Shown: piece by piece, positions 29,929-40,445 of the stretch
Position numbering within the stretch: position 1 is the first letter of the stretch
Layout: each line of letters opens with the position of its first letter
From: Rahnella inusitata
Lineage (GTDB): Bacteria > Pseudomonadota > Gammaproteobacteria > Enterobacterales > Enterobacteriaceae
Length of the DNA: 64,000 nucleotides
Assembly (NCBI RefSeq): GCF_003263515.1
Contig: NZ_JYDE01000025.1
Coordinates: 24,660-88,659, forward strand
Direction: 5' to 3'
Program-made: the position numbers and the translations under genes
The notes under the pieces: model-generated
What the model saw: only the letters and a program-made list of their open reading frames with translations
What the model was told of the DNA's origin: nothing
Database searches by the model: none

Positions 29929-30819
29929 ATGCCTCATATTAACTACAACCATTTGTATTATTTTTGGCACGTCTGTAAATCAGGTTCTGTCGTAGGCGCC
30001 GCTGAGGCGCTCTATCTGACGCCACAGACCATCACCGGGCAGATTAAATCGCTTGAGGAACGGTTAGGTGGCAAACTTTTCAAACGTCAGGGCCGCGGTC
30101 TGGTGCCCTCTGAGCTGGGGCAGCTGGTATATCGCTATGCCGATAAGATGTTCACCCTCAGTCAGGAAATGCTGGATATCGTTAACTATCGCAAAGAGTC
30201 TAGCCTGTTGTTTGACGTGGGTGTCGCCGATGCGCTGTCGAAACGGCTGGTCAGCCGTGTGCTGAAAGCTGCCGTGCCGGACAACGCACAAATTCATTTG
30301 CGATGTTTTGAATCCACCCACGAAATGCTGCTGGAACAGCTGAGCTTGCATAAGCTGGATATGATTCTGTCGGACTGCCCGGTGGATTCAACGCAGCAGG
30401 AAGGTTTGTTCTCCGTCAAGCTGGGCGAGAGTCCGATCAGCTTCTATTGCTGCAATCCCCCTGCGGGTGTCGATTTTCCTGCTTGTCTGGAGCAGCGTCC
30501 GCTGCTGATCCCCGGGCGTCGTTCGATGCTGGGACGAAAATTGCTGAACTGGTTTAATACGCAGGGATTGAAAGTGAACATTCTCGGTGAGTTCGATGAT
30601 GCGGCACTGATGAAAGCGTTCGGGATGAACAACGATGCAATATTTGTCGCGCCAGCGATTTACTCTTCTACTGAGTTTCAGGATGAAAAAATTGTTGAAG
30701 TGGGGCGCGTGGAGGGGATTCTGGAAGAGTACTACGTGATTTTTGCCGAACGTATGATCCAACATCCTTCGGTTCAGCGGATTTGTCACACTGACTTTTC
30801 GGCGCTGTTTGAGTTGTAG
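29929..30819 (+). CDS. nhaR: NhaR, LysR-family activator of nhaA
   Basis: 296 aa LysR-type regulator. The N-terminal winged helix-turn-helix covers [20 protein letters not shown] and [19 protein letters not shown]; the rest is the periplasmic-binding-like effector domain with conserved [16 protein letters not shown] and [14 protein letters not shown]. In E. coli NhaR senses Na+ and activates nhaA. It lies directly downstream of nhaA. Confidence 0.97.
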   Translation: MPHINYNHLYYFWHVCKSGSVVGAAEALYLTPQTITGQIKSLEERLGGKLFKRQGRGLVPSELGQLVYRYADKMFTLSQEMLDIVNYRKESSLLFDVGVADALSKRLVSRVLKAAVPDNAQIHLRCFESTHEMLLEQLSLHKLDMILSDCPVDSTQQEGLFSVKLGESPISFYCCNPPAGVDFPACLEQRPLLIPGRRSMLGRKLLNWFNTQGLKVNILGEFDDAALMKAFGMNNDAIFVAPAIYSSTEFQDEKIVEVGRVEGILEEYYVIFAERMIQHPSVQRICHTDFSALFEL

Positions 30820-30847
30820 TTAACGCAGATACTCAAATTTTAGGTAT

Positions 30848-30875
30848 AAAAAAACCGGCGTAAGCCGGTTTTTTT
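30848..30875. terminator. Bidirectional terminator between nhaR and rpsT
   Basis: Stem ACCGGC / GCCGGT with a GTAA loop and long A and T runs on the two sides, so both convergent genes can end here. Confidence 0.92.
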
Positions 30876-30899
30876 ATCAAGCATATCAGCGTAATGCAA

Positions 30900-31163
30900 T
30901 TATTGCATTGCGTTGATTTGCGCAGTCAGATTTGACTTATGACGCGCTGCTTTGTTCTTGTGGATCAGGCCTTTACAAGACTGACGATCCACAATTGGTT
31001 GCATTTCGTTAAATGCATTTTGTGCAGCAGCTTTGTCGCCTGCTGCAATAGCCGTGTATACCTTCTTGATAAAGGTACGCATCATTGAACGGCGGCTCGC
31101 GTTATGCTTACGACGTTTTTCTGACTGTACGGCGCGTTTCTTAGCTGATTTGATATTAGCCAA
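30900..31163 (-). CDS. rpsT: 30S ribosomal protein S20
   Basis: 87 aa, binds 16S rRNA early in 30S assembly. The start is a TTG at 31163 ([17 protein letters not shown]), with GGGAG six bases before it. Another TTG two codons upstream touches the ribosome site directly and is unsuitable. UUG initiation and autogenous control of rpsT are established in E. coli, and length is identical. Lys/Arg-rich throughout; [13 protein letters not shown] and [19 protein letters not shown] are conserved. Confidence 0.97.
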   Translation of the reverse strand: MANIKSAKKRAVQSEKRRKHNASRRSMMRTFIKKVYTAIAAGDKAAAQNAFNEMQPIVDRQSCKGLIHKNKAARHKSNLTAQINAMQ

Positions 31164-31212
31164 GGCCAACTCCCAAATATTTTTCTATTGATGAACAATT
31201 CAAAGGCCGAGG

Positions 31213-31241
31213 AATATGCCTTTTCGGTCTTCTGTTGTCAA
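31213..31241 (-). promoter_or_regulatory. rpsT promoter
   Basis: On the minus strand: TTGACA (31241-31236), 17 bases, CATATT (31218-31213). It would give a leader of about 40 bases. Confidence 0.7.
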
Positions 31242-31527
31242 CGGATTTGTGCAAATAAGCGGCGTTTTAAAGCGTGAACTTTACACGTCGCTTGTTACGT
31301 TGTGATGGCGCAGGATTTTAACAGCTTCCGGCATCGGAATACAGTCTTTCGCGAGAAAAATCGACAGGAGAGTGTACAAACTGCCCACGGCGGCCATTAA
31401 CGCTTTGTTTCTGCGAAAAGTCACGCATTCCCTGCTCGAAAGGAAAGATTTTCATCGCCACGCCGCCATTTGAACCGCAATATCTGCCGTATGCAAGAGA
31501 GAATGGTGTGATCCTGCGAATCGCTGG

Positions 31528-31556
31528 TTAACCTTGCGGGCTGTACAAGGTATAAT
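31528..31556 (+). promoter_or_regulatory. ribF-ileS operon promoter (candidate)
   Basis: TTAACC (31528-31533), 17 bases, perfect TATAAT (31551-31556), 47 bases before the ribF start. Confidence 0.7.
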
Positions 31557-31602
31557 CCGCCGATTTCCATCTTTATGAGTCAGCATTGGATTTGAGCCAG
31601 CT

Positions 31603-32541
31603 ATGGAGCTAATTCGCGGAATACACAATATTCGAGCACGCCATCATGGATGTGTGCTGACTATTGGCAATTTTGATGGTGTACACCGGGGCCATCAGGG
31701 CCTGATCGAACAGCTGAAGCTGGAAGGTCAGCGTCTGGGGCTGCCGGTAATGGTGATGATTTTTGAACCACAGCCGCTGGAACTGTTTGCGGGCGATAAA
31801 GCCCCTGCACGGTTAACCAGCCTGCGTGACAAAGCCAAGTATCTGGCCGAGTGTGGCGTAGATTATCTTTTATGTGTGCATTTCGACCCCCGGTTCGCTG
31901 CACATATGGCGCAGGCGTTTGTTTCTCAGCTGCTGGTCGAAAAGCTGGGCGTCAAATTCTTGACCGTCGGGGATGATTTCCGCTTTGGTGCGGGTCGTCT
32001 GGGCGATTTTGAGCTGTTGCAGAAAGCCGGGAAAGAGTATGGCTTCGAAGTGATCAGCACCCAGACCTTCCGTGAAGGCGGAAATCGCATTAGCAGCACT
32101 GCTATCCGCGATGCGCTGCGTGACGATGATTTAGCGCTGGCCGAAAATTTACTGGGCCATCCGTTCAGTATCTCAGGGCGGGTCGTCCATGGTGATAAGC
32201 TGGGGCGTACTATTGGGTTCCCGACGGCCAACGTGCCGTTAAAGCGCGTGGTCTCACCGGTTCGCGGCGTGTATGCCGTAGAAGTTCTCGGCCTTGGCCC
32301 GGAACCTTTGCCGGGCGTTGCCAATATTGGCATTCGTCCGACGGTCGGTGGCGTGCGCAAGCAGTTGGAAGTTCATCTGCTCGATACCACATTAGATTTA
32401 TACGGGCGCCACATTGACGTGGTGCTCCGCGCAAAATTGCGCAATGAACAGCGTTTCTCCTCGCTTGATGCGTTAAAGCAACAAATTGCGAACGATGAGG
32501 TGACGGCCCGGGAATTCTTCGGGTTAAAGACACCACGCTAA
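31603..32541 (+). CDS. ribF: Bifunctional riboflavin kinase / FMN adenylyltransferase RibF
   Basis: 312 aa. The N-terminal FAD synthetase domain has GNFDGVHRGHQ (the nucleotidyltransferase HxGH-type motif) and ISSTAIRDAL; the C-terminal riboflavin kinase has GRTIGFPTANVPL and GVANIGIRPTVGG. Makes FMN then FAD. First gene of the ribF-ileS-lspA-fkpB-ispH cluster. Length equals E. coli RibF (313). Confidence 0.97.
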   Translation: MELIRGIHNIRARHHGCVLTIGNFDGVHRGHQGLIEQLKLEGQRLGLPVMVMIFEPQPLELFAGDKAPARLTSLRDKAKYLAECGVDYLLCVHFDPRFAAHMAQAFVSQLLVEKLGVKFLTVGDDFRFGAGRLGDFELLQKAGKEYGFEVISTQTFREGGNRISSTAIRDALRDDDLALAENLLGHPFSISGRVVHGDKLGRTIGFPTANVPLKRVVSPVRGVYAVEVLGLGPEPLPGVANIGIRPTVGGVRKQLEVHLLDTTLDLYGRHIDVVLRAKLRNEQRFSSLDALKQQIANDEVTAREFFGLKTPR

Positions 32542-32603
32542 ACTTGTACTGACAGGCGTGTCACAACGCCTGGAATCCAGCCGAAAAACGGAACCGAGAA
32601 TCT

Positions 32604-35420
32604 ATGAGTGACTACAAGAACACCCTGAATTTGCCGGAAACAGGGTTCCCGATGCGTGGCGATCTGGCCAAGCGTGAACCTGACATGCTGAAGAATTGGT
32701 ATGACCAGGATCTGTACGGGATTATTCGTGCTGCCAAGAAAGGCAAGAAAACCTTTATCTTGCATGACGGCCCTCCGTATGCGAACGGCAGCATTCATAT
32801 TGGTCACTCAGTAAACAAAATTCTTAAAGACATGATCGTTAAGTCCAAAGGACTGGCGGGCTTCGATGCGCCGTATGTTCCGGGCTGGGATTGTCATGGT
32901 CTGCCGATTGAACTGAAAGTTGAACAGCTGATCGGTAAGCCGGGCGAAAAAGTCACGGCGGCGGAATTCCGTGAAGCCTGCCGCAAGTACGCTGCTGAAC
33001 AGGTTGAAGGTCAGAAGAAAGACTTCATCCGTCTGGGCGTGCTCGGTGACTGGGATCATCCGTACCTGACCATGGACTTCAAAACAGAAGCCAACATCAT
33101 TCGTGCCCTGGGTAAAATCATCGGCAACGGTCACCTGCATAAAGGTGCGAAACCTGTTCACTGGTGTACCGATTGCGGATCTTCATTGGCTGAAGCCGAA
33201 GTCGAATATTACGACAAAGTGTCTCCGTCTATCGACGTGACGTTTAATGCGACGGATGCCGCCGCTGTTGCTGCGAAATTCGGTGCCACTGCTTTCAATG
33301 GCCCGGTTTCTCTGGTCATCTGGACCACCACCCCGTGGACCATGCCAGCTAACCGCGCGATTTCACTCAACGCTGAGTTCTCTTATCAGCTGGTGCAGAT
33401 TGAAGGTCAGTGCCTGATCCTGGCTACCGATCTGGTAGAAAGCGTGATGAAGCGCGCCGGTATCGCTGAGTGGACTGTGCTGGGCGAATGTAAAGGTGCG
33501 GATCTTGAATTGCTTCGATTCCAGCATCCGTTCCTCGGTTTCGATGTTCCGGCGATCCTTGGCGATCACGTTACTCTCGATGCCGGTACTGGTGCTGTAC
33601 ATACCGCACCTGGCCACGGTCCTGATGACTTTGTCATTGGCCAGAAATACGGTCTGGAAGTCGCAAACCCGGTTGGACCGAACGGCTGCTACCTGCCGGG
33701 CACTTATCCGACGCTGGATGGCAAATTCGTCTTTAAAGCGAATGATCTGATCGTTGAACTGCTGCGTGAGAAGGGCGCACTGCTGCACGTTGAGAAAATG
33801 AACCACAGCTATCCGTGCTGCTGGCGTCACAAAACGCCGATCATCTTCCGCGCTACGCCACAATGGTTCATCAGCATGGATCAGAAAGGTTTGCGTCAGA
33901 AGTCTCTGGAAGAGATCAAAGGCGTGCAGTGGATCCCTGACTGGGGTCAGGCGCGTATCGAAAACATGGTCGCTAACCGTCCTGACTGGTGTATCTCCCG
34001 CCAGCGTACGTGGGGCGTACCGATGTCTCTGTTCGTGCATAAAGATACCGAACAGCTTCATCCGCGCAGCCTTGAGCTGATGGAAGAAGTGGCAAAACGC
34101 GTGGAAGCCGATGGCATTCAGGCATGGTGGGATCTGAACCCTGAAGAGATTTTGGGTGCAGACGCTGCCGATTACGTCAAAGTGCCGGATACGCTGGACG
34201 TCTGGTTTGACTCCGGTTCCACGCACTCCTCCGTTGTGGATGTGCGCCCTGAGTTCAACGGTCATTCACCGGATCTGTATCTGGAAGGTTCTGACCAGCA
34301 TCGCGGCTGGTTCATGTCTTCTCTGATGATTTCTACGGCGATGAAAGGCAAAGCGCCTTACAAACAAGTACTGACTCACGGTTTCACCGTCGATGGTCAG
34401 GGCCGTAAAATGTCTAAATCCATCGGTAACACCATCGCGCCTCAGGATGTGATGAATAAGCTGGGTGGCGACATCCTGCGTTTGTGGGTGGCATCTACGG
34501 ATTACACCGGCGAAATCGCCGTGTCCGACGAAATCCTCAAACGTGCTGCCGATTCTTATCGCCGTATCCGTAACACCGCGCGCTTCCTGCTGGCGAACCT
34601 TAACGGTTTCGATCCGGCGCTGCACAGCGTGGCACCGGAAGAGATGGTTGTGCTGGATCGCTGGGCGGTTGGCCGCGCGAAAGCTGCACAAGACGAGATC
34701 ATTGCTGCGTACGAAGCCTATGATTTCCACGGTGTTGTTCAGCGTCTGATGCAGTTCTGCTCGATCGAAATGGGTTCGTTCTATCTGGATATCATTAAAG
34801 ATCGCCAGTACACCGCGAAGAGCGACAGCGTTGCGCGCCGCAGCTGCCAGACCGCGCTGTATCACATCTGCGAAGCACTGGTTCGTTGGATGGCGCCAAT
34901 CATGTCCTTCACTGCCGATGAAATCTGGGCTGAACTGCCAGGTCATCGCGAGAAGTTCGTCTTTACTGAAGAATGGTACGACGGTCTGTTTGGCCTGATC
35001 GGTAACGAATCCATGAACGATGCGTTCTGGGATGAGCTGCTGAGAGTGCGTGGTGAAGTGAACAAAGTGATCGAACAGGCGCGTGCTGATAAACGTCTGG
35101 GCGGTTCTCTGGAAGCAGCCGTGACCTTATATGCAGACGACGCGCTGGCAACAGACCTGCGTTCTCTGGGTAACGAACTGCGTTTTGTGCTCCTGACTTC
35201 CGGTGCGAAAGTCGCCGCGCTGTCTGAAGCTGATGATTCTGCGCAGGCCAGCGAATTGTTGAAAGGACTGAAAATTGGTCTGGCGAAAGCAGAAGGCGAG
35301 AAGTGCCCGCGCTGCTGGCATTTCACCACTGATATCGGCCAGAATGCGGAACACAGTGACATCTGTGGCCGTTGTGTGACTAACATTGCCGGTGACGGCG
35401 AAGAGCGTAAGTTTGCATAA
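32604..35420 (+). CDS. ileS: Isoleucyl-tRNA synthetase
   Basis: 938 aa class I synthetase. HIGH motif in [21 protein letters not shown] motif in [13 protein letters not shown], an editing (CP1) domain with [14 protein letters not shown], and a C-terminal zinc site with CPRCWHF and CGRC. E. coli length 938. Stop codon overlaps the lspA start (TAATG). Confidence 0.99.
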   Translation: MSDYKNTLNLPETGFPMRGDLAKREPDMLKNWYDQDLYGIIRAAKKGKKTFILHDGPPYANGSIHIGHSVNKILKDMIVKSKGLAGFDAPYVPGWDCHGLPIELKVEQLIGKPGEKVTAAEFREACRKYAAEQVEGQKKDFIRLGVLGDWDHPYLTMDFKTEANIIRALGKIIGNGHLHKGAKPVHWCTDCGSSLAEAEVEYYDKVSPSIDVTFNATDAAAVAAKFGATAFNGPVSLVIWTTTPWTMPANRAISLNAEFSYQLVQIEGQCLILATDLVESVMKRAGIAEWTVLGECKGADLELLRFQHPFLGFDVPAILGDHVTLDAGTGAVHTAPGHGPDDFVIGQKYGLEVANPVGPNGCYLPGTYPTLDGKFVFKANDLIVELLREKGALLHVEKMNHSYPCCWRHKTPIIFRATPQWFISMDQKGLRQKSLEEIKGVQWIPDWGQARIENMVANRPDWCISRQRTWGVPMSLFVHKDTEQLHPRSLELMEEVAKRVEADGIQAWWDLNPEEILGADAADYVKVPDTLDVWFDSGSTHSSVVDVRPEFNGHSPDLYLEGSDQHRGWFMSSLMISTAMKGKAPYKQVLTHGFTVDGQGRKMSKSIGNTIAPQDVMNKLGGDILRLWVASTDYTGEIAVSDEILKRAADSYRRIRNTARFLLANLNGFDPALHSVAPEEMVVLDRWAVGRAKAAQDEIIAAYEAYDFHGVVQRLMQFCSIEMGSFYLDIIKDRQYTAKSDSVARRSCQTALYHICEALVRWMAPIMSFTADEIWAELPGHREKFVFTEEWYDGLFGLIGNESMNDAFWDELLRVRGEVNKVIEQARADKRLGGSLEAAVTLYADDALATDLRSLGNELRFVLLTSGAKVAALSEADDSAQASELLKGLKIGLAKAEGEKCPRCWHFTTDIGQNAEHSDICGRCVTNIAGDGEERKFA

Positions 35421-35926
35421 TGACTAAACCTTTCTGTTCTACCGGACTCCGCTGGCTTTGGCTGGCGGTTCTCGTCGTTATCGTCGATCTCGGCAGTAAG
35501 TTTCTGGTCATGGGGCATTTTCAGCTCGGTGAGTCCATGCCGCTAATTCCGTTCTTTAATCTGACCTACGCTCACAATCCGGGCGCGGCGTTCAGCTTCC
35601 TGGCGGATAAAGGTGGCTGGCAGCGCTGGTTCTTCACGGCGATTGCGCTGGTTATCGTGGTGGTGCTGCTGGTGCTGATGTACCGCAGCAGTGCAAAGCA
35701 GCGTCTGAATAACATCGCATTTGCGATGATTATTGGTGGCGCGCTCGGCAACATGTTTGACCGTATGGTGCACGGCTTTGTGATCGACTTTATCGATTTC
35801 TACGTGAACGACTGGCACTACCCGATCTTTAATCTGGCCGACAGCTTTATCTGCGTCGGCGCAGTGCTGGTCGTGCTGGAAGGTTTCCTCGCGAAACCTA
35901 ACGAAGCGGCGAAGACCAAAGGATAA
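35420..35926 (+). CDS. lspA: Prolipoprotein signal peptidase LspA
   Basis: 168 aa inner-membrane aspartic protease removing the signal peptide of diacylglyceryl-prolipoproteins. Four helices; catalytic Asp114 in [10 protein letters not shown] and Asp141 in [19 protein letters not shown] is the conserved Asn/Gly block. The ATG overlaps the last base of the ileS stop. Confidence 0.97.
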   Translation: MTKPFCSTGLRWLWLAVLVVIVDLGSKFLVMGHFQLGESMPLIPFFNLTYAHNPGAAFSFLADKGGWQRWFFTAIALVIVVVLLVLMYRSSAKQRLNNIAFAMIIGGALGNMFDRMVHGFVIDFIDFYVNDWHYPIFNLADSFICVGAVLVVLEGFLAKPNEAAKTKG

Positions 35927-35931
35927 GAAAT

Positions 35932-36402
35932 ATGTCTCAACAGGTGAAACACGACAGCGCCGTGCTGGTACATTTTACGTTGAAGCTGGAAGATGGCTCG
36001 ACGGCAGAATCTACCCGCGCCAATGGAAAACCTGCGCTGTTTCGCCTCGGCGACGGCAGCCTGTCTGACGCGCTGGAAAATCAGCTGACCGGATTGAGCG
36101 TTGGGGACAAGCATGCTTTCACGCTGTCCCCGGAATCGGCTTTCGGTACCAAAAGCCCGGATCTGATGCAGTTCTTCTCGCGTCGTGATTTCCAGGAAAC
36201 AGGGGTGCCGGATGTCGGCACCATCATGCTGTTCAGCGGTCGTGACGGTAATGAAATGCCGGGCGTAGTACGTGAAGTGACAGAGGATTCTATCACTGTC
36301 GATTTCAATCATCCGCTGGCGGGACAGTACATCGATTTCGATATCGAAGTGCTGGAAATCGACCCGCAACTGGAGGAGAAACATGCAGATATTGCTGGCT
36401 AA
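35932..36402 (+). CDS. fkpB: FKBP-type peptidyl-prolyl isomerase FkpB (SlpA)
   Basis: 156 aa SlyD-like isomerase: an FKBP domain with an inserted-in-flap chaperone domain. [33 protein letters not shown], and [10 protein letters not shown] (the SlyD-family NHPLAG segment) are present. It starts 5 bases after lspA and its 3' end overlaps ispH by 20 bases, so translation is probably coupled. Confidence 0.95.
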   Translation: MSQQVKHDSAVLVHFTLKLEDGSTAESTRANGKPALFRLGDGSLSDALENQLTGLSVGDKHAFTLSPESAFGTKSPDLMQFFSRRDFQETGVPDVGTIMLFSGRDGNEMPGVVREVTEDSITVDFNHPLAGQYIDFDIEVLEIDPQLEEKHADIAG

Positions 36403-37336
36403 CCCACGCGGTTTTTGTGCGGGTGTTGATCGCGCCATCAGCATTGTTGAACGTGCGCTTGAGCTTTATGGCGCACCGATTTATGTGCGTCATGAAGTGG
36501 TACATAACCGCTATGTGGTCGACAGCCTGCGTCAGCGCGGTGCCATTTTCATCGAGCAAATCAGCGAAGTGCCGGACGGCTCAATCCTGATTTTCTCCGC
36601 TCATGGGGTTTCCCAGGCGGTGCGGGCAGAAGCGAAAGAACGCGACCTGACGATGCTCTTTGATGCCACCTGTCCGCTGGTGACCAAAGTGCATATGGAA
36701 GTGGCACGCGCCAGCCGTAAAGGCACTGAAGCGATTCTGATTGGCCACGCCGGTCATCCGGAAGTTGAAGGCACCATGGGCCAGTACAGCAATCCGAAAG
36801 GCGGCATGTATCTGGTCGAGGCGCCGGAAGATGTTTATAAATTGCAGGTGAAAGATGAAAACAACCTGTGCTTTATGACGCAAACCACGCTTTCGGTGGA
36901 TGACACGTCGGCCATCATTGATGCGTTGCGCGATCGTTTTCCGAAAATTATCGGGCCGCGTAAAGATGATATTTGCTACGCCACCACTAATCGTCAGGAA
37001 GCCGTACGAACGCTGGCCGATGACGCGGACGTGGTGCTGGTTGTTGGGTCGAAAAACTCCTCCAACTCCAACCGGCTGGCGGAGCTGGCTCAGCGCGTAG
37101 GCGTGCCTTCTTATCTGATCGACTCTGCCGCGGATATTCAGGAAAGCTGGCTGAAAGATGCCAAAAGCATCGGCGTCACTGCGGGGGCTTCCGCTCCGGA
37201 TATTCTGGTGCAGGATGTGATCAGCAAGCTGAAAACCTTTGGCGGGGTGGATGTGATTAACATCGAAGGGCGCGAAGAGAATATCGTTTTCGAAGTGCCC
37301 AAAGAACTGCGTGTGGATGTGAAACAGATCGACTGA
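36383..37336 (+). CDS. ispH: 4-hydroxy-3-methylbut-2-enyl diphosphate reductase IspH
   Basis: 317 aa iron-sulfur enzyme of the last step in the MEP isoprenoid pathway, making IPP and DMAPP. Cluster ligands: Cys12 in [13 protein letters not shown], Cys in [11 protein letters not shown] (about 96) and Cys in [11 protein letters not shown] (about 197). Catalytic Glu in the usual [13 protein letters not shown] context. Ends with a clear terminator. In E. coli it is followed by rihC; here by an unrelated set of genes. Confidence 0.98.
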   Translation: MQILLANPRGFCAGVDRAISIVERALELYGAPIYVRHEVVHNRYVVDSLRQRGAIFIEQISEVPDGSILIFSAHGVSQAVRAEAKERDLTMLFDATCPLVTKVHMEVARASRKGTEAILIGHAGHPEVEGTMGQYSNPKGGMYLVEAPEDVYKLQVKDENNLCFMTQTTLSVDDTSAIIDALRDRFPKIIGPRKDDICYATTNRQEAVRTLADDADVVLVVGSKNSSNSNRLAELAQRVGVPSYLIDSAADIQESWLKDAKSIGVTAGASAPDILVQDVISKLKTFGGVDVINIEGREENIVFEVPKELRVDVKQID

Positions 37337-37357
37337 TTTGTTTCTGGCATCGTGCAT

Positions 37358-37389
37358 AAAAAAACCGGCTCAATCGTGGCCGGTTTTTT
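37358..37389 (+). terminator. ispH operon terminator
   Basis: AAAACCGGC / GCCGGTTTT stem with a 9-base loop and a T-run. May also end the convergent gene at 37408. Confidence 0.9.
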
Positions 37390-37407
37390 ATGCGCGTTCT
37401 GGCCGCT

Positions 37408-38283
37408 TTAACCCTTTTGCAGTTTGAAAAGATTCTGCGGCACACCCACCGTTGACGTTTGTACATGCAGCAAAGCACCTTCCAGTGCATGCGGTGCATC
37501 CAGATTTTTACGTGCCGATGTGATGTACAGATCGGTCATGTCAGGACCTCCAAAAGTACAGCAACTCGGCTGCGTTACAGGTACCGGCACGGTATCGAGA
37601 GTAAGCAATTCACCCTGATTGATTTGCTGGCGTAACAAACATTTCGATCCCCAGCAGGCGGTGATCATCCACCCATTTTGCGCCAGCGCTGAACCATCCG
37701 GAGATTTATCGCCGGAAGAGAAGCAGGAGATTTTCTGCGGATTAATGCGGCGTGCGTTAGCAGAGTAGAAGCGGTTTTTCTTCGTATCAGCAAACCAGAC
37801 TTTGCCTTCATACCAGACCAGGGTGTTGGTGATCCCCACGTTATCAAGCATGATTTCAGGCGCATCGGTTCCGGCTTCATAGCGATACCAGGCGCCATTA
37901 TTTTTTTCCTCTTTGATATCCAGCGTGCCAAACCACAGCGAACCGTCCGGCGCGATCGCGGCTTCGTTCGGTCGTGTGCCTTCTGCACCGGGATACCCGC
38001 ACAATGTCTGGCGGCTCTTGTTTTCGTAATCGTACAAATGGATCCCATCCTGAGAGACGAGTAAAAACAGATTCCGTTTCTCCGTCATCAGAACGGCGCT
38101 GGTCACGCTGGGCAAGTCGTGGATTTCAGTTTTCCTGGTCTCAGGCCAGTAGCGCAAAACGCGCTGAGCCAGAATATCGACCCACAACAATGATTGAGTG
38201 CGCTGGCACCAGACGGGCGTTTCACCTAATTCGGCTCGATAATCGCCAATGGCGGTCACGTCGGACCGGAATAATACGGACAT
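37408..38283 (-). CDS. SMP-30/gluconolactonase/LRE-family protein
   Basis: 291 aa six-bladed beta-propeller expected to hydrolyse a sugar lactone in a metal-dependent way. Metal-site candidates are the Glu in AELGETPVW (near residue 20), the Asn in GITNTLVWYEGKVWFAD and the Asp in GDKSPDGSALAQNGW. RPNEAAIAPDGSLWFGTLD is the typical fourth-ligand or substrate segment. The ribosome site AAGGAGAG stands before the ATG. It occupies the place of rihC in E. coli. The natural substrate cannot be deduced; a link with the downstream porin for sugar uptake is possible but unproven. Confidence 0.85.
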   Translation of the reverse strand: MSVLFRSDVTAIGDYRAELGETPVWCQRTQSLLWVDILAQRVLRYWPETRKTEIHDLPSVTSAVLMTEKRNLFLLVSQDGIHLYDYENKSRQTLCGYPGAEGTRPNEAAIAPDGSLWFGTLDIKEEKNNGAWYRYEAGTDAPEIMLDNVGITNTLVWYEGKVWFADTKKNRFYSANARRINPQKISCFSSGDKSPDGSALAQNGWMITACWGSKCLLRQQINQGELLTLDTVPVPVTQPSCCTFGGPDMTDLYITSARKNLDAPHALEGALLHVQTSTVGVPQNLFKLQKG

Positions 38284-38374
38284 CGTAAAGCTCTCCTTGA
38301 AGGATAAGATGTGGCTGTATTCAGTCTAGTCCGGCTTTGACCGCGTGGGATAGGAGAAAAGGTGTAAAAATAAA

Positions 38375-38408
38375 GGGCCGGTACGTTAATAAGACGTAAA
38401 ACCGGCCC
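38375..38408 (-). terminator. Terminator of the porin gene
   Basis: 8-bp stem GGGCCGGT / ACCGGCCC with an inner ACGT/ACGT pairing; a T-rich run follows on the minus strand. Confidence 0.85.
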
Positions 38409-38430
38409 CTGAACTTACAGCTTTTAAGAT

Positions 38431-39582
38431 TTAGAAATCGTATCTCAGGCGAACGAGGTTCATGTCACCACGGTCATCGGTGGTGGAGCTAAACACGTGT
38501 TCGTAATCGACGCGGAAACCGTAATCCATCTGAACAGACAGACCCAGACCATTATCGATACGCTGATAATTACGGCCAGTGACGTAAGTCATACGGTCGC
38601 CCATGAAGTACGGCTGAACGGTTTTCACTGCGTACTGATTGATTGGGAATGCGTAGCCCAGGAAGTATTCCAGACCGTAAGCGTCGCCCGCAAAGTAGTT
38701 ATTATCCGTTTTCTTTTTGGTGGTCAGGAAGTTGTTGTAATAACCCCCACCGAAAGAGGCTGTCCAGTTGCCCGGTTTCCAGCTCAGCGCAGTACCGACA
38801 ATATTCTGGTCGTAATTCGTGGAGCTGTGCTGACCAGGGTTTTTCATTTCTGCGTTGGTATAGTTATACGCAGTACCCCATGTCAGATCTTTTGTGATGT
38901 GGTAGTCCACACCCAAAGAGCCGCCGCCTTTACGTTTGTAACGCAGACCGTCGCCTGTCAGCAAATCGTTATCGGAGAACAGGTAAGAGGCGTAAACATC
39001 CGCCGAACCGAAGGTGTTTTTGTATTTCAGCATTTTACGTGAACGGTAAGACCCGTCGTAATCGCCGTTCACACCATTGCCTGGCGCCTGGCCGAGCATA
39101 TCGTAATCCCAGATATCGGTTTTGGCACCGACCACATCGTAGTACACGCTGTTTTGCTGACCATAGGTCAGCTGACCGTAGGTTTTGCTTTTCAGGCCAG
39201 TGTACAGCTGACGACGTGTGGTGTTGTGAGCGCCATCTGCGTAGTGATCGTCCCAGCCCATCAGGGCAGGGAAGTTCACACCCAGTTCGTAGTAGCTGAC
39301 CCAACTGATATCATCAAACAGATAATAATCAGCGGAGAAACGGAAGCGGGAGCCGCCGTCGAAGCCATTATTTTTATACGAACCCTTGTCTTTATCGCCG
39401 GTTTCCATATTCCACTGTGGACGAATACTCCCGCCAATCTGGAAATTCAAACGGCTCAACGGATCGTTAGGTTGTGGATCTTGTTTGATCAGGGTGATTT
39501 CTGCGTGTGAAGCAAAAGAGGCCAGACCGAATAACAGGCCAGCCGTCGCCACTTGCGTGACTTTGTTTAATTTGAAGTTCAT
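38431..39582 (-). CDS. Outer membrane porin
   Basis: 383 aa. The signal peptide is 27 residues (ending ASFASHA before EITL). The mature protein shows alternating beta-strand pattern, many aromatic residues and a C-terminal Phe (RLRYDF) as needed for BAM recognition. No OmpF/OmpC-like PEFGGD loop-3 motif; it looks more like the OmpG/OprD-like or other substrate-type porins of enterobacteria, but I do not name the subfamily. It lies downstream of the SMP-30-like gene in the same orientation, with its own promoter region and terminator. Confidence 0.82.
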   Translation of the reverse strand: MNFKLNKVTQVATAGLLFGLASFASHAEITLIKQDPQPNDPLSRLNFQIGGSIRPQWNMETGDKDKGSYKNNGFDGGSRFRFSADYYLFDDISWVSYYELGVNFPALMGWDDHYADGAHNTTRRQLYTGLKSKTYGQLTYGQQNSVYYDVVGAKTDIWDYDMLGQAPGNGVNGDYDGSYRSRKMLKYKNTFGSADVYASYLFSDNDLLTGDGLRYKRKGGGSLGVDYHITKDLTWGTAYNYTNAEMKNPGQHSSTNYDQNIVGTALSWKPGNWTASFGGGYYNNFLTTKKKTDNNYFAGDAYGLEYFLGYAFPINQYAVKTVQPYFMGDRMTYVTGRNYQRIDNGLGLSVQMDYGFRVDYEHVFSSTTDDRGDMNLVRLRYDF

Positions 39583-39728
39583 ATAAGTCCCTGTGCCAAT
39601 CCACAGTTTGAAATAACTACCTGTTTTTAAGTCACTAACAGTGAGATTGGCCGTGTGTGTTTTTGTATTTTCCCCTCACTCATAACAATCTGGTAAGGGT
39701 GAAGACGCGCCTCATACCTTCAGGCTAC

Positions 39729-39770
39729 TTAATTTTCGACCGGTCAGAAATTAAATTTCGCCGGTTAAAA
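39729..39770. repeat. Two tandem copies of a CCGG-centred motif before the porin
   Basis: TTAATTTTCGACCGGTCAGA (39729-39748) and TTAAATTTCGCCGGTTAAAA (39751-39770) align well, one unit every 22 bases, i.e. about two helical turns. The core GACCGGTC in the first copy is a perfect palindrome. About 150-190 bases before the porin start. Candidate operator. Confidence 0.5.
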
Positions 39771-39914
39771 TTAGCTGGCTATTTATTATCATATTCATTG
39801 ATTTAATCAATATGATTTGGTGCCATATAATAAAAAATTAATGATTCAGATCCGAAAATCTGCGCAATTGCTGGATTTGTCTGCGATGGCTGCCGTGCGA
39901 GGGAGTGAGAAGGG

Positions 39915-39941
39915 TTCCCCTGAGCAATGCTCTCAGGGGAA
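39915..39941 (-). terminator. Hairpin after the RTX fragment
   Basis: Perfect 10-bp stem TTCCCCTGAG / CTCAGGGGAA, 7-base loop, 10 bases after the stop codon. Only a weak T-run. Confidence 0.55.
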
Positions 39942-39950
39942 CTTATTGAG

Positions 39951-40445
39951 TTAAGAATGTGACCAGTAATCTGAACTGTTGATCATCTGCATACTTGCCT
40001 TCATCTGGTTGGGTTGCATTGCCGTGACGCTTTGGCCGGCTGCAAATACCGCCATCGCATCAACCAGTTGCTGTAGCTGAGTAGCTTCCTGGGATTGCCT
40101 GTCAGCGACGCTGATGACTTTGTTTTGCCAGGCAGAACCAGAGAACCAGTTATCAAGGATCACAGAATAATTAGATCCTATTTCGCTGATCATTAAATGG
40201 CTATTGCTGGGTGAGAACCAAAGATCCTGAACGCCGGTATCGGTGATTTGGGTCGAATCAACATCTCTTGAATTTTGCTTGCTGTCAGTGACAACATCGT
40301 GATGATGACCTTTGGCAAAGAGGTATGTGTCAGAGCCCGCACCGCCGAAAAGTGTGTCGTCACCGGCACTGCTGGTAAATAAATCCCATGCTGACCAGCC
40401 GGTGAGTTTGTCTTTTCCTTCGGTACCGTTGACCACCATAGTCAT
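39951..40445 (-). pseudogene. C-terminal fragment of an RTX (calcium-binding, type I secreted) protein
   Basis: 164 codons from an ATG at 40445. A short RTX stretch is at about residues 28-43 (GDDTLFGGAGSDTYLF, the GGxGxDx nonapeptide), then GHHHDVV, and a tail with LQQLVDAMAVFAAG as seen near the C-terminus of many RTX proteins. There is only about one full repeat plus a degenerate one, far fewer than a working RTX protein, and no enzymatic or adhesin domain. No ribosome site precedes 40445 and the frame stays open further up to a TAG at 40512-40514, so this is most likely the surviving tail of a larger gene. It faces away from the hlyB/hlyD pair. It could still be a small secreted protein, which I consider less likely. 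Confidence 0.65.

Larger units (their letters stand above)
31164..31602. other. Divergent promoter region of rpsT and ribF
   Basis: About 440 bases with no supported gene. It holds the rpsT promoter at the left and the ribF promoter at the right. Confidence 0.6.
39583..39950. other. Porin upstream region
   Basis: 368 bases without a gene. It holds a hairpin after the RTX fragment (39915-39941) and a repeated CCGG-centred motif (39729-39770). Confidence 0.6.

Noticed and set aside
39951..40445. Calling the RTX fragment an intact haemolysin (hlyA)
   Set aside because: It has one clear nonapeptide repeat and a tail only; no pore-forming domain or acylation sites, and the tail differs from that of HlyA.
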